Shown here: piece by piece, positions 1 through 6,310 of the stretch
How positions within the stretch are numbered: the first letter of the stretch is position 1
Layout of the letters: each line of letters begins with the position of its first letter
DNA from: an alpha proteobacterium 3107
GTDB lineage: Bacteria > Pseudomonadota > Alphaproteobacteria > Rhodobacterales > Rhodobacteraceae
Length of the DNA stretch: 10,446 nt
Direction: 5' to 3'
Assembly (NCBI GenBank): GCA_001483205.1
Contig: JPPB01000287.1
Location: 1 to 10,446 of the forward strand
The notes under the pieces: generated by a model
Seen by the model: the letters and a program-made list of their open reading frames with translations, nothing else
What the model was told of the DNA's origin: nothing
Databases searched by the model: none
Position numbers and translations under genes: made by a program

Positions 1-67
1 TGCCAAGGTCTTTTCAGCGAAAAAGCTGCGGCAGAGCTGTGATCAGATTATCATACTTTGGCCATAT
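1..67. repeat. Left copy of a 61-bp dispersed segment
   Basis: Positions 7-67 match 1897-1957 at a constant offset of 1890, with three A/G differences (at 20, 35 and 45). The segment begins with GGTCTTTT, the outer edge of the terminal motif shared by the other repeats here, so the window probably opens at the right end of one more element. On the minus strand both copies carry a short open frame that stops with TGA directly beside this edge. The segment may be a relic of a larger element, but its function is unknown. Confidence 0.7.
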
Positions 68-172
68 GGGCTCAGCCGGGCAGCGCCTGCCGGGGGGCAG
101 GCAGGCGCTGCTTGGGCAGCAAGCGCCGGGCGGACGGTTTGGCCACTGACGCGCTATTATACAGAGGTCTTT
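62..172. repeat. Dispersed hairpin-rich repeat, copy E1
   Basis: The right end, ATTATACAGAGGTCTTT, is the family's terminal motif. The inside holds AGCGCCTGCC, a run of six G, then CAGGCAGGCGCT, which folds into a 10-bp hairpin. Positions 119-171 are a perfect 53-bp inverted match to 2042-2094 in copy E2b. The usual GCCCGG hairpin is replaced by a different one around GCTGC-TTGG-GCAGC (107-120). The left end lacks a good terminal motif and runs into the 61-bp segment. It lies upstream of the alpha/beta hydrolase gene and codes for nothing I can recognise. Confidence 0.8.
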
Positions 173-408
173 TCCGAGAGCTGCGTTCCTGTCCCTGCCC
201 GGTCGCAAGACCGGGCCGCGCCGCCTCACCCCTCAATGAGGTGGGGTGGCGCGCCCCCCTTGCAAGCCGGACGCGGCCCTTCGGACTGTGCGCGCACCTT
301 TACCGGCAAATCCCCCTGCCCCCTGCCGCCCGCATTTGCATATTGGGCACGGGGGCGCTACAGGTCTGAACCGGGCACAACAGCAAACCCAAGGGGGCGC
401 ACACCGCC
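173..408. other. Intergenic stretch with decayed repeat modules
   Basis: I see no gene in this stretch. Positions 197-216 (GCCCGGTCGCAAGACCGGGC) are identical to 4785-4804 inside copy E4 and form an 8-bp hairpin with a GCAA loop. A second inverted repeat follows at about 222-249 (CCTCACCCC/GGGGTGG region). The rest is GC-rich without recognisable content. The several open frames here have unnatural composition and overlap one another, so I treat them as chance. No clear promoter for the downstream hydrolase is visible. Confidence 0.5.
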
Positions 409-1167
409 ATGCCGGACTTCATCACAACCGATCAGGGCCGCCGGATCGCCTTTGCCCGCACCGACGGCAAACAGCCGGGCGTGGTCTTTCTGGGCGGTTT
501 CGCCTCGGACATGACCGGAACCAAAGCCACCCATCTTGAGGCATGGGCGCGCGCCCGTTCCCGCGCCTTTCTGCGCTTTGACTATTCCGGGCACGGGCAG
601 TCCTCGGGCGATTTCACCGACGGCTGCATCGGGGACTGGGCCGAAGACGCGATGGCGGCAATCAGGGCGCTGACCCGGGGGCCGCAGGTGCTGGTCGGCT
701 CTTCAATGGGCGGCTGGATTGCGCTTCTGGTCGCCCGCGCCATGCCCGCGCACGTCGCCGGGCTGGTGGGGATCGCCGCCGCCCCCGATTTCACCGAAGA
801 CGACATGTGGGCCGGGTTTGATGCCGCACAAAGGGCTGATCTGGCGGAAAAGGGGCGGGTCGAACTGCCGTCGGACTATTCGGACGCACCCTATGTCATC
901 ACCCGCAGGCTGATCGAGGATGGCCGCAAGCGGCTGGTCCTGCGCGACCCTCTGCGGCTGGCCTGCCCTGTCCGGTTCCTGCAAGGCTCGGCAGATGCGG
1001 ATGTGGACATGTCGGTGGCACTGCGGCTTTTTGATCATGCCGAGGGCGATGACATCCGCCTGACGCTGGTCAGGGGGGCGGATCACCGCTTTTCGTCGCC
1101 CGGCTGTCTGGCGCTGATCGGGGCCGCGATTGAGGATGTGTCGGGCGCGCGGAAGGACAAGCCATGA
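409..1167 (+). CDS. Alpha/beta hydrolase (ABHD10-like serine esterase/thioesterase)
   Basis: This is a 252-residue single-domain alpha/beta-fold hydrolase, probably cytoplasmic because no signal peptide is visible. The oxyanion loop is GGF at 29-31 and a DYSGHGQS segment lies at 59-66. The nucleophile elbow is GSSMG at 97-101, giving Ser99. The likely acid is Asp198 (or Asp196) in the SADADVD segment, and the likely base is His226 in GADHRF. The order and spacing resemble ABHD10/acyl-protein-thioesterase-like proteins; the substrate cannot be read from the sequence. The ATG at 409 is the only sensible start, with a distant AAGGGGG as a weak ribosome site. Its stop overlaps the start of the VOC gene (ATGA), so the two are probably one operon. 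A 2-hydroxymuconate-hydrolase-like role is possible but nothing nearby supports it. Confidence 0.88.
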   Translation: MPDFITTDQGRRIAFARTDGKQPGVVFLGGFASDMTGTKATHLEAWARARSRAFLRFDYSGHGQSSGDFTDGCIGDWAEDAMAAIRALTRGPQVLVGSSMGGWIALLVARAMPAHVAGLVGIAAAPDFTEDDMWAGFDAAQRADLAEKGRVELPSDYSDAPYVITRRLIEDGRKRLVLRDPLRLACPVRFLQGSADADVDMSVALRLFDHAEGDDIRLTLVRGADHRFSSPGCLALIGAAIEDVSGARKDKP

Positions 1168-1625
1168 AAACAGGAGCCGTTATGGAACAGCGTGTCAGTC
1201 TGATCACCCTGGGGGTTGCCGACATGGACCGGTCGCGGGCGTTTTATATGGCGCTTGGCTGGGAACCGGTCGAAAGCCCGGACGGGGTTGTCGCCTTTGA
1301 CCTGATCGGGCAGACGCTCGGCCTGTATCCGAAGGCGATGCTGGCCGAAGAGCTGGGGATTGACGCCGCCGGGATCGGCGGGTTCTCGGGGATCACCCTT
1401 GCGCATAATCTGCGGTCAAAGGCAGAGGTCGCGCCGTTTCTGCGTCGGGCCGCCGAGGCCGGGGCAAGGATCATCAAACCGGCGCAGGATGTGTTCTGGG
1501 GCGGGTATCATGGCTATTTCGCTGACCCGGACGGGCATATGTGGGAAATCGCCTGGAACCCGTTTTCGCCGCTTGGGGCTGATGGGGCGTTTCAGTGGAA
1601 CGGGGTGGCTGAAGGCGGGGGGTGA
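1164..1625 (+). CDS. VOC-family (glyoxalase/bleomycin-resistance fold) protein
   Basis: A 153-residue protein with the opening typical of the vicinal oxygen chelate superfamily (ITLGVADMDRSRAFYMALGW, 14-33) and its closing signature DPDGHMWEIAWNP (121-133), where Glu128 is the expected metal ligand. The first-strand position that is often a metal-binding His is not His here (LITLGV), so classical glyoxalase I activity is unlikely; the substrate is unknown. Two starts are plausible: ATG at 1164, overlapping the hydrolase stop as ATGA and preceded by GGAAGGA, and ATG at 1182, preceded by AGGAG at 1172-1176. The second removes six residues and fits where homologues usually begin. I keep 1164 because the overlap suggests translational coupling. 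No terminator is seen before the repeats downstream. Confidence 0.87.
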   Translation: MKTGAVMEQRVSLITLGVADMDRSRAFYMALGWEPVESPDGVVAFDLIGQTLGLYPKAMLAEELGIDAAGIGGFSGITLAHNLRSKAEVAPFLRRAAEAGARIIKPAQDVFWGGYHGYFADPDGHMWEIAWNPFSPLGADGAFQWNGVAEGGG

Positions 1626-1686
1626 CGGCGCGCCTTTGCAGGGCTGACCCGTTTCGGCTATATGTGGCCGGGAAGGGGGATCCAGC

Positions 1687-1776
1687 ATTGATCATATTCT
1701 GAAGCACCAAGACGCCGTGCTTGCTTGCATGGGGCAATTCATGGGGAATGTGGAACAGGCACTGCAAAATCAGTGA
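1687..1776 (+). other. Doubtful 29-codon open frame ending beside a repeat
   Basis: A short frame ending NVEQALQNQ followed by TGA at 1774-1776 has protein-like composition with spaced hydrophobic residues (DHILKHQDAVLACMGQFM). There is a GGAAGGGGG ribosome-site-like stretch just upstream, but the codon at the matching distance is ATT, not ATG. Repeat E2a starts three bases after the stop. It may be the remains of a larger gene, a tiny gene with a rare start, or chance. I cannot assign it to a family. Confidence 0.15.
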
Positions 1777-1779
1777 CAG

Positions 1780-1904
1780 AAGACCTCTGCATAAGGCTGT
1801 ATCGCCCCCCGAATGTCCCGCCGGGCCGGGCGCTGCCCTCACCGGTCTTGTGAAACCCATCACCCATGTCTCTCCCGGACCCGGACATCATGCAGGGGTC
1901 TTTT
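1780..1904. repeat. Dispersed repeat, copy E2a
   Basis: The 125-bp copy runs from AAGACCTCTGCATAAGG to CATGCAGGGGTCTTTT, which are inverted versions of the same terminal motif. The left arm (GGCTGTATCGCCCCC, then ATGTCCCGCC) is the one also found at the left end of copy E6 (6986-7013). The right half is not shared with other copies in this window. It is followed directly by the 61-bp segment at 1897-1957. No coding sequence is seen. Confidence 0.72.
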
Positions 1905-1957
1905 CAGCGGAAAAGCTGCGGCAGGGCTGTGATCGGATTATCATACTTTGGCCATAT
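1897..1957. repeat. Right copy of the 61-bp dispersed segment
   Basis: This is a direct copy of 7-67 with three differences. It shares GGTCTTTT with the right end of E2a, so the element end and this segment are fused. The minus strand holds the frame WPKYDNPITALPQLFR followed by TGA, against WPKYDNLITALPQLFR in the other copy. Two of the three base differences are silent in that frame. About 84 bp of sequence with no visible function follow before copy E2b. Confidence 0.7.
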
Positions 1958-2041
1958 TGTGTTTTGCCAGAGTGGCGACTGCGCCGGACCAACCGCACCG
2001 GGTTAACCGTTTCCGGCCACGCCGCCCTGCCAATCCCCATC

Positions 2042-2160
2042 AAGACCTCTGTATAATAGCGCGTCAGTGGCCAAACCGTCCGCCCGGCGCTTGCGCCGGG
2101 CAGCGCCTGCCTGCCCCCCGGCAGGCGGCTGCCCGGCTGAGCTATTATGCAGGGGCCTTT
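2042..2160. repeat. Dispersed hairpin-rich repeat, copy E2b
   Basis: This compact 119-bp copy has both ends intact: AAGACCTCTGTATAATAGC on the left and GCTATTATGCAGGGGCCTTT on the right. It contains the perfect hairpin GCCCGGCG-CTTG-CGCCGGGC (2082-2101) and the C-run hairpin around 2102-2127. Positions 2042-2094 are a 53-bp perfect inverted match to E1. Its right end is two bases from the stop codon of the ureidoglycine aminohydrolase gene, so it may lie in that gene's 3' untranslated RNA. No poly-U intrinsic terminator is present. Confidence 0.85.
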
Positions 2161-2162
2161 CA

Positions 2163-2987
2163 TCAGACGCCGAGCCTCATATGCCGGTTCACATCCTTAT
2201 AGAGCAGATAGCGGAACGGCCCCGGCCCGCCCGCATAACACGCCTGCGGGCAAAAGGCGCGCAGCCACATGTAATCCCCGGCCTCTACCTCTACCCAATC
2301 CCGGTTCAGCCGGTAAACCGCCTTGCCCTCAAGCACATAGAGACCGTGCTCCATCACATGGGTTTCAAGGAACGGGATAACGCCGCCCGGCTGAAAGGTG
2401 ACGATGGTGATGTGCATATCATGGCGCAGGTCGTCGGGATCGACAAACCGTGTCGTCGCCCAGACACCGCCGGTATCCGGCATCGGCTCCGGCGGGGTCG
2501 CCTGATCGCTGGTAAAGATCGGATCGGGCGCGCCAAAGCCCTCCACCGCCTCATAAGCCTTGCGAATCCAGTGAAAGCCCGCAACCGCGCCGGACCGGTT
2601 GCGCAGGCTCCAGCCACTGCCCGGCGGCAGATAGGCAAAGCCGCCCGCGCCAAGGGTGTGGGTCTTGCCCGCCAGTGACACCTCAACCTGCCCCGCTGTC
2701 ACGAACAGAGCACCCTCTGCGCCCGGATCAGGCTCTGCCCGGTCACTGCCGCCGCCGGGGGCAACCTCGACGATATAGTGGGAAAATGTCTCGGCAAAGC
2801 CGGTCATCGGGCGGGCAATCACCCAGACCCGCGTGTCGGTCCAGAACGGCAGGCGGCTGGTCACGATGTCGCGCATGGTGCCGCGCGGGATCACCGCATA
2901 GGCCCCGGTGAACACGGCCCGGTCGCTCAGAAGCTGAGTCTGCGGGGGCAGGCCGCCCGCCGGAGTGTGGTAATGTGGTTTCATCAT
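2163..2987 (-). CDS. allE: (S)-ureidoglycine aminohydrolase, bicupin
   Basis: A 274-residue protein with two cupin domains (roughly 60-145 and 185-270). It hydrolyses (S)-ureidoglycine, the product of allantoate amidohydrolase, to (S)-ureidoglycolate and ammonia in purine breakdown, and is expected in the cytoplasm. The C-terminal cupin carries the probable metal set Glu208, His210, His214 and Gln248 (ETHVMEHG and FCPQACYAGG). Their spacing is the same as I recall for the Arabidopsis enzyme's Mn ligands. Starts at 2987 and 2984 (ATGATG) are equally possible; a GAGGGG stretch lies just upstream. It stands alone here: no allantoinase, allantoate amidohydrolase or ureidoglycolate lyase is in the window. 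A palindrome over the likely promoter suggests repressor control. The family call is confident from the overall sequence. Confidence 0.93.
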   Translation of the reverse strand: MMKPHYHTPAGGLPPQTQLLSDRAVFTGAYAVIPRGTMRDIVTSRLPFWTDTRVWVIARPMTGFAETFSHYIVEVAPGGGSDRAEPDPGAEGALFVTAGQVEVSLAGKTHTLGAGGFAYLPPGSGWSLRNRSGAVAGFHWIRKAYEAVEGFGAPDPIFTSDQATPPEPMPDTGGVWATTRFVDPDDLRHDMHITIVTFQPGGVIPFLETHVMEHGLYVLEGKAVYRLNRDWVEVEAGDYMWLRAFCPQACYAGGPGPFRYLLYKDVNRHMRLGV

Positions 2988-3014
2988 GCCCCTCGTCTGG
3001 CCGGTGACAGAGTT

Positions 3015-3049
3015 CGGTTTATCAAACCGGTGGCGGCGTCAAAATCCAA
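3015..3049 (-). promoter_or_regulatory. Likely promoter and operator of the ureidoglycine aminohydrolase gene
   Basis: On the minus strand, TTGGAT (3049-3044) and TTTGAT (3026-3021) are separated by 17 bp, a plausible but imperfect sigma-70 promoter. The palindrome CGGTTTATCAAACCG (3015-3029; 6-bp arms, 3-bp centre) covers the -10 box, 28 bases upstream of the ATG. That position is typical of a repressor operator. The sequence loosely resembles GntR-family half-sites, but the regulator is unknown. Confidence 0.4.
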
Positions 3050-3099
3050 CCCCCGGGCGCGGTATGCCGGACAGAAACAGATGATTGCTTTTTTTGAAG

Positions 3100-3310
3100 A
3101 AGACCTCTGTATGATGGCTTAGCCGGGCAGCCGCCTGCCTGGGCGGGCGCTTTTCGCGATATTTCACATTGGCAGTGGTCATGCCATAAAGTCCATACGT
3201 TGCAACAGGTTGAGACACTTAAAGCGCCTGCCGGGGGGCAGGCAGGCGCTGCCCGGCGTTCCGCCGGGCGGGCTGTTTGGCCGCCGATGTGCCAATATGC
3301 AGAGACCTTT
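3100..3310. repeat. Dispersed repeat, long form, copy E3
   Basis: The 211-bp copy begins AAGACCTCTGTATGATGGCTTAGCC and ends CCAATATGCAGAGACCTTT. It is homologous along its length to E5 and, inverted, to half of E6. The order is: the GCCGGGCAGCCGCCTGCCTG arm, a less GC-rich core with GTTGCAACAGGTTGAG, the G6 hairpin (3223-3250), the perfect hairpin GCCCGGCG-TTC-CGCCGGGC (3251-3269), then the GGCCGCCGATGTGCCAATATG arm. TTTGAAG lies at both borders (3093-3099 and 3308-3314) and may be a target duplication. A TTGACA box (3316-3321) follows at once and may serve ugd, although no good -10 box is seen 16-18 bp further on. Confidence 0.88.
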
Positions 3311-3382
3311 GAAGATTGACAGGGCGGCCCGCATCCGCGCATGTCCGAAGCGCACAGAGGGTTTTCGGCTCAGGGGGCATTG

Positions 3383-4711
3383 ATGAAAATAGCGATGATC
3401 GGCACCGGATATGTCGGGCTTGTCTCCGGCGTGTGCTTTTCGGATTTCGGCCATGATGTCGTCTGCGTGGACAAGGATGCGGCAAAGATCGCGCGGCTGG
3501 AGGCCGGGGACATTCCGATTTTTGAGCCGGGCCTTGAGGGGCTGATTGCCCGGAATGTCGGGGCCGGGCGGCTGACCTTCACCCGCGATCTGGCGGGGGC
3601 GGTTGCGGCGGCAGAGGTCGTCTTTATCGCGGTCGGCACACCTGCGCGGCGCGGCGACGGCCACGCCGACCTGCGCTTTGTCTACGCCGCCGCCGGGGAA
3701 ATTGCCCGCGCGCTGTCGGGCTATACGGTGGTGGTGACCAAATCAACCGTGCCCGTCGGGACCAACCGCGAGGTCGGGCGCATCATCCGCGCCGCCAACC
3801 CCGCCGCCGATTTCGACATGGCCTCGAACCCCGAGTTCCTGCGCGAGGGCGTGGCGATCGACGATTTCATGCACCCGGACCGGGTGATCATCGGCGTCGA
3901 ATCAGAGCGCGCGGCAGAGGTCATGGCCCGGATTTACCACCCGCTTGTCCTGCGCGACCGTCCGATTATCACCACCGACCCGGAATCCGCCGAAATGATC
4001 AAATACGCCGCCAACGGGTTTCTTGCGGCCAGAATCACCTTCATCAACGAAATTGCCGCCCTGTGCGAGCGGGTGGGGGCCGATGTCGGGCAGGTCGCCC
4101 GCGGCATGGGGTTTGATCGCCGGATCGGGAGCGGGTTCCTGCGCGCAGGCCCCGGCTATGGCGGGTCATGCTTTCCGAAGGACACAAGGGCGCTGGCGCG
4201 GATCGGGCAGGAACACGCGGTGCCGATGCAGATCACTGAGGCGGTGATTGAGGTCAATGAGGGGGTCAAGCGCCGCATGACCGGCAAGATCACGGATGTC
4301 TGCGGCGGGTCGGTGAACGGCAGGACCATCGCGGTTCTGGGCGTCACCTTCAAGCCCGACACTGACGACATGCGCGATGCGCCTGCCCTGACCATCGTGC
4401 CCGCGCTTGTCGGTGGCGGGGCGGTGGTTCGGGTTGTCGATCCGCAGGGGCGGCGCGAGGGCGAGGCGCTGTTGCCCGGTGTTGGCTGGTATGAGGACGC
4501 TTATGCGGCGGCAGAGGGGGCGGACGCGGTGGTCATCCTGACCGAGTGGGCCGCGTTTCGGGCGCTTGATCTGGGGCGTCTGGCCGGTGTGATGGCGCAT
4601 CCGGCGATGGCCGATCTGCGCAATGTCTATTCGGTAGATCAGGCGCGCCGGGCCGGGTTCGCGGTTTATGCCGCCGTCGGGCGCGCGGGCTATGGCCTGC
4701 CCGAGACCTGA
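3383..4711 (+). CDS. ugd: UDP-glucose 6-dehydrogenase
   Basis: A 442-residue cytoplasmic enzyme that oxidises UDP-glucose to UDP-glucuronate with two NAD+, supplying acidic sugars for exopolysaccharide, capsule or lipid decoration. The N-terminal Rossmann motif is GTGYVGL (7-13). The active-site set is Lys207 and Asn211 (EMIKYAANGFLA), catalytic Cys263 and Asp267 (GYGGSCFPKDT). Each is three positions later than the numbering I recall for the Streptococcus pyogenes enzyme. The C-terminal UDP-binding domain includes GVTFKPDTDDMRDAP (320-334). The frame is open from ATG 3341, but MKIAMIGTGYVGL at 3383 is the usual family start and has a GGGGG stretch upstream; the earlier start would add 14 unrelated residues. 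No polysaccharide genes are adjacent, so its end product is unknown. Confidence 0.95.
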   Translation: MKIAMIGTGYVGLVSGVCFSDFGHDVVCVDKDAAKIARLEAGDIPIFEPGLEGLIARNVGAGRLTFTRDLAGAVAAAEVVFIAVGTPARRGDGHADLRFVYAAAGEIARALSGYTVVVTKSTVPVGTNREVGRIIRAANPAADFDMASNPEFLREGVAIDDFMHPDRVIIGVESERAAEVMARIYHPLVLRDRPIITTDPESAEMIKYAANGFLAARITFINEIAALCERVGADVGQVARGMGFDRRIGSGFLRAGPGYGGSCFPKDTRALARIGQEHAVPMQITEAVIEVNEGVKRRMTGKITDVCGGSVNGRTIAVLGVTFKPDTDDMRDAPALTIVPALVGGGAVVRVVDPQGRREGEALLPGVGWYEDAYAAAEGADAVVILTEWAAFRALDLGRLAGVMAHPAMADLRNVYSVDQARRAGFAVYAAVGRAGYGLPET

Positions 4712-4743
4712 GTGCGGGGGCAGCTTCAGGCGGAATGGTGGCA

Positions 4744-4903
4744 AAAGACCTTTGTATTTTGGAGTATCGGCCGCCAAACCGTCCGCCCGGTCGCAAGACC
4801 GGGCAGCGCCCGGCCCCCCACCCGCGGCCAGGACGGGGGCGGTAATGCCCCGGTGGAGCGGCCAAACCGTCTGCCCTGCCCAAGCCAATATGCAGAGGTC
4901 TTT
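4744..4903. repeat. Dispersed repeat, copy E4, abutting tRNA-Tyr
   Basis: The 160-bp copy begins AAAGACCTTTGTATTTTGG and ends CCAATATGCAGAGGTCTTT. Both flanks carry the GGCC(G)CCAAACCGTC or GGCCAAACCGTC arm in opposite orientation, so the whole copy is a large imperfect palindrome. The hairpin GCCCGGTC-GCAA-GACCGGGC (4785-4804) is identical to the one at 197-216. The last base of the right end is also the final A of the tRNA-Tyr CCA (minus strand). The copy therefore forms the immediate 3' trailer of the tRNA transcript and separates it from the convergent ugd gene. Confidence 0.85.
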
Positions 4904-4986
4904 GGTGGGCGACCCTGGAATCGAACCAGGCGTGCGTCTCCGCGAGGGAGTTACAGTCCCCTGCCACACCTTGCGGCCTGTCGCCC
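4903..4986 (-). tRNA. tRNA-Tyr (anticodon GTA)
   Basis: The 84-base class II tRNA read on the minus strand has acceptor stem GGGCGAC/GTCGCCC, discriminator A and an encoded CCA. The anticodon stem-loop is GGGGA-CTGTAAC-TCCCT with anticodon GTA. A long variable arm follows (CGCGGAGACGCACG), then the T arm CCTGG-TTCGATT-CCAGG. All stems pair. It is divergent from rlmB and convergent with ugd, and has its own promoter. Confidence 0.97.
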
Positions 4987-4996
4987 GACGCGAGCG

Positions 4997-5025
4997 GAAA
5001 TAGACAAGCCCGCCCCGTGCGTCAA
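4997..5025 (-). promoter_or_regulatory. Sigma-70-type promoter of tRNA-Tyr
   Basis: On the minus strand TTGACG (5025-5020), a 17-bp spacer and TATTTC (5002-4997) lie just upstream of the tRNA 5' end at 4986. Transcription would start near 4990, leaving a leader of a few bases. The GC-rich stretch between the -10 box and the tRNA (CGCTCGCGTC) resembles the discriminators of stringently controlled tRNA promoters. Confidence 0.6.
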
Positions 5026-5060
5026 CCGGAAATTCCTTGCGCCTGCCGCCCCAGGCGCGC

Positions 5061-5888
5061 ATGATCCGCCCCGCCTTCACCCAGGGACCAACCGCCGTGC
5101 AGAAATCCGGGCGTCTGACCGCAAATGACACCGCAAATGACCGGGCCGGGCGCGCCCCCGCCCGCCGGAGCGTCTGGCTTTTCGGCCTTCATGCGGTGCG
5201 CGACGCGCTGTCCAACCCGGCGCGCGACAAACGACGCCTGATCGTGACCCGGAACGCTGCCGACAAACTGGCCGAGGCCATCGCCGCCGCGGGCATTGCC
5301 CCCGAAATCGCCGATCCGCGCCGGTTTCCGGCCCCGCTCGACCCGGCATCGGTGCATCAGGGCGCGGCGCTTGAGGCCGGGCCGCTTGACTGGGGCCGCC
5401 CGGAAGAGCGCTGCGCCACCGGGGGCGGCCCCGCCTGTGTTGTGTTGCTCGATCGGGTGACCGACCCGCACAATGTCGGGGCGATCCTGCGCTCGGCAGA
5501 GGTGTTCGGTGCCCGTGCCGTCATCGCGCCCGCCCGTCATTCGGCCCCCGAAACCGGCGCGCTGGCCAAGGCCGCCTCGGGCGCGCTGGAGCGCCAGCCG
5601 TATCTGAGGGTCCGCAACCTGGCCGAGGCCATCCGCAGCCTTCAGGCCATGGGGTATTTTGTGCTGGGGCTGGAGGGCGAGGCCGAACGGACCATCGCGC
5701 AGGCGCTGCAAGGGCGGGCCGACGGCCCGGTTGCGCTGGCGCTCGGGGCTGAGGGGGCGGGGCTGAGGGCGCTCACCCGCGAGCTGTGCGACGGGCTGGC
5801 GCGGATTGCGCCTGCGGGCGGGTTCGGTTCGCTCAATGTTTCCAACGCGGCGGCTGTGGCGCTTTACAGCCTGACGGCGGGGCGGTGA
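5061..5888 (+). CDS. rlmB: 23S rRNA (guanosine-2'-O-)-methyltransferase RlmB
   Basis: A SpoU/TrmH-family methyltransferase of 275 residues from the chosen start. It is expected to 2'-O-methylate the 23S rRNA guanosine equivalent to E. coli G2251 using S-adenosylmethionine. The N-terminal substrate-binding domain starts at WLFGLHAVRDAL (39-50). The knotted catalytic domain shows motif 1 (DRVTDPHNVGAILRSAEVFG, 131-150; Asn138, Arg144), motif 2 (LGAEGAGL, 228-235) and motif 3 (SLNVSNAAAV, 257-266). The start is uncertain. TTG 5037 lies close to the tRNA-Tyr promoter; ATG 5061 has only a weak AGG; GTG 5097 has AGGGA nine bases upstream and is a strong alternative. The N-terminal 35 or so residues are probably disordered. 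A paralogous TrmH-like target is possible but less likely, because the substrate-binding domain matches RlmB. Confidence 0.92.
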   Translation: MIRPAFTQGPTAVQKSGRLTANDTANDRAGRAPARRSVWLFGLHAVRDALSNPARDKRRLIVTRNAADKLAEAIAAAGIAPEIADPRRFPAPLDPASVHQGAALEAGPLDWGRPEERCATGGGPACVVLLDRVTDPHNVGAILRSAEVFGARAVIAPARHSAPETGALAKAASGALERQPYLRVRNLAEAIRSLQAMGYFVLGLEGEAERTIAQALQGRADGPVALALGAEGAGLRALTRELCDGLARIAPAGGFGSLNVSNAAAVALYSLTAGR

Positions 5889-5967
5889 GGGCAGGGTGCG
5901 CCGCTGGTCCTGTGGGGGCGGCGGACCTGATTGCGGATGACCCGAAAGGCCGTGTCCTGCCCGCTCT

Positions 5968-6181
5968 AAGACCTCTGCATATTGACTGAGCCGGGCAGCC
6001 GCCTGCCTGGGCGGGCGCTTTTTCCGACAGTCCGCATTGGCGACGCCCTTGCCATAAAGCCCATATGTTGCAACAGATTGAGGCGTCTGTAAGCGCCTGC
6101 CGGGGGGGGCAGGCAGGCGCTGCCCGGCGTTCCGCCGGGCGGGACGGGGTGGCCGCCGATGTGCCAATATGCAGAGGTGTC
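5968..6181. repeat. Dispersed repeat, long form, copy E5
   Basis: A near full-length homologue of E3 in the same orientation: AAGACCTCTGCATATTGACTGAGCCGG on the left and GTGCCAATATGCAGAGGTGTC on the right. It contains the core with GTTGCAACAGATTGAG, the same GCCCGGCG-TTC-CGCCGGGC hairpin (6122-6140), and a G run of eight instead of six. It differs from E3 mainly in the core, while the arms and hairpins are well conserved. It separates rlmB from the YHS-domain gene. The 79 bp between the rlmB stop and this copy show no terminator. Confidence 0.88.
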
Positions 6182-6310
6182 TATACGCGCCGACACCCAA
6201 GGAAAAAGATGAGGGCCACGCCCGCCCCGACTGATCACAGTTGCGTCAGGTGTCTTTTCATTTCCGCCCCAGCCCTCATGTTGTCAGAACCAACGGAAAG
6301 GAGAGACAAA

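Noticed and set aside
1721..2056. Open frame through repeats E2a and the 61-bp segment
   Set aside because: It crosses several repeat borders, has no ribosome site and no family resemblance.
3341..3382. Upstream extension of ugd starting at ATG 3341
   Set aside because: The 14 extra residues do not resemble the family, and MKIAMIGTGYVGL at 3383 is the normal N-terminus.
82..6120. The repeat arrays as a CRISPR or riboswitch
   Set aside because: Copies are kilobases apart with no spacers, vary in length, are mosaic, and are not placed consistently upstream of genes.
5022..6200. A 392-codon open frame on the minus strand opposite rlmB
   Set aside because: It runs antisense through rlmB and repeat E5, is Arg/Pro/Gly-rich without domains, and is an expected shadow in high-GC DNA.
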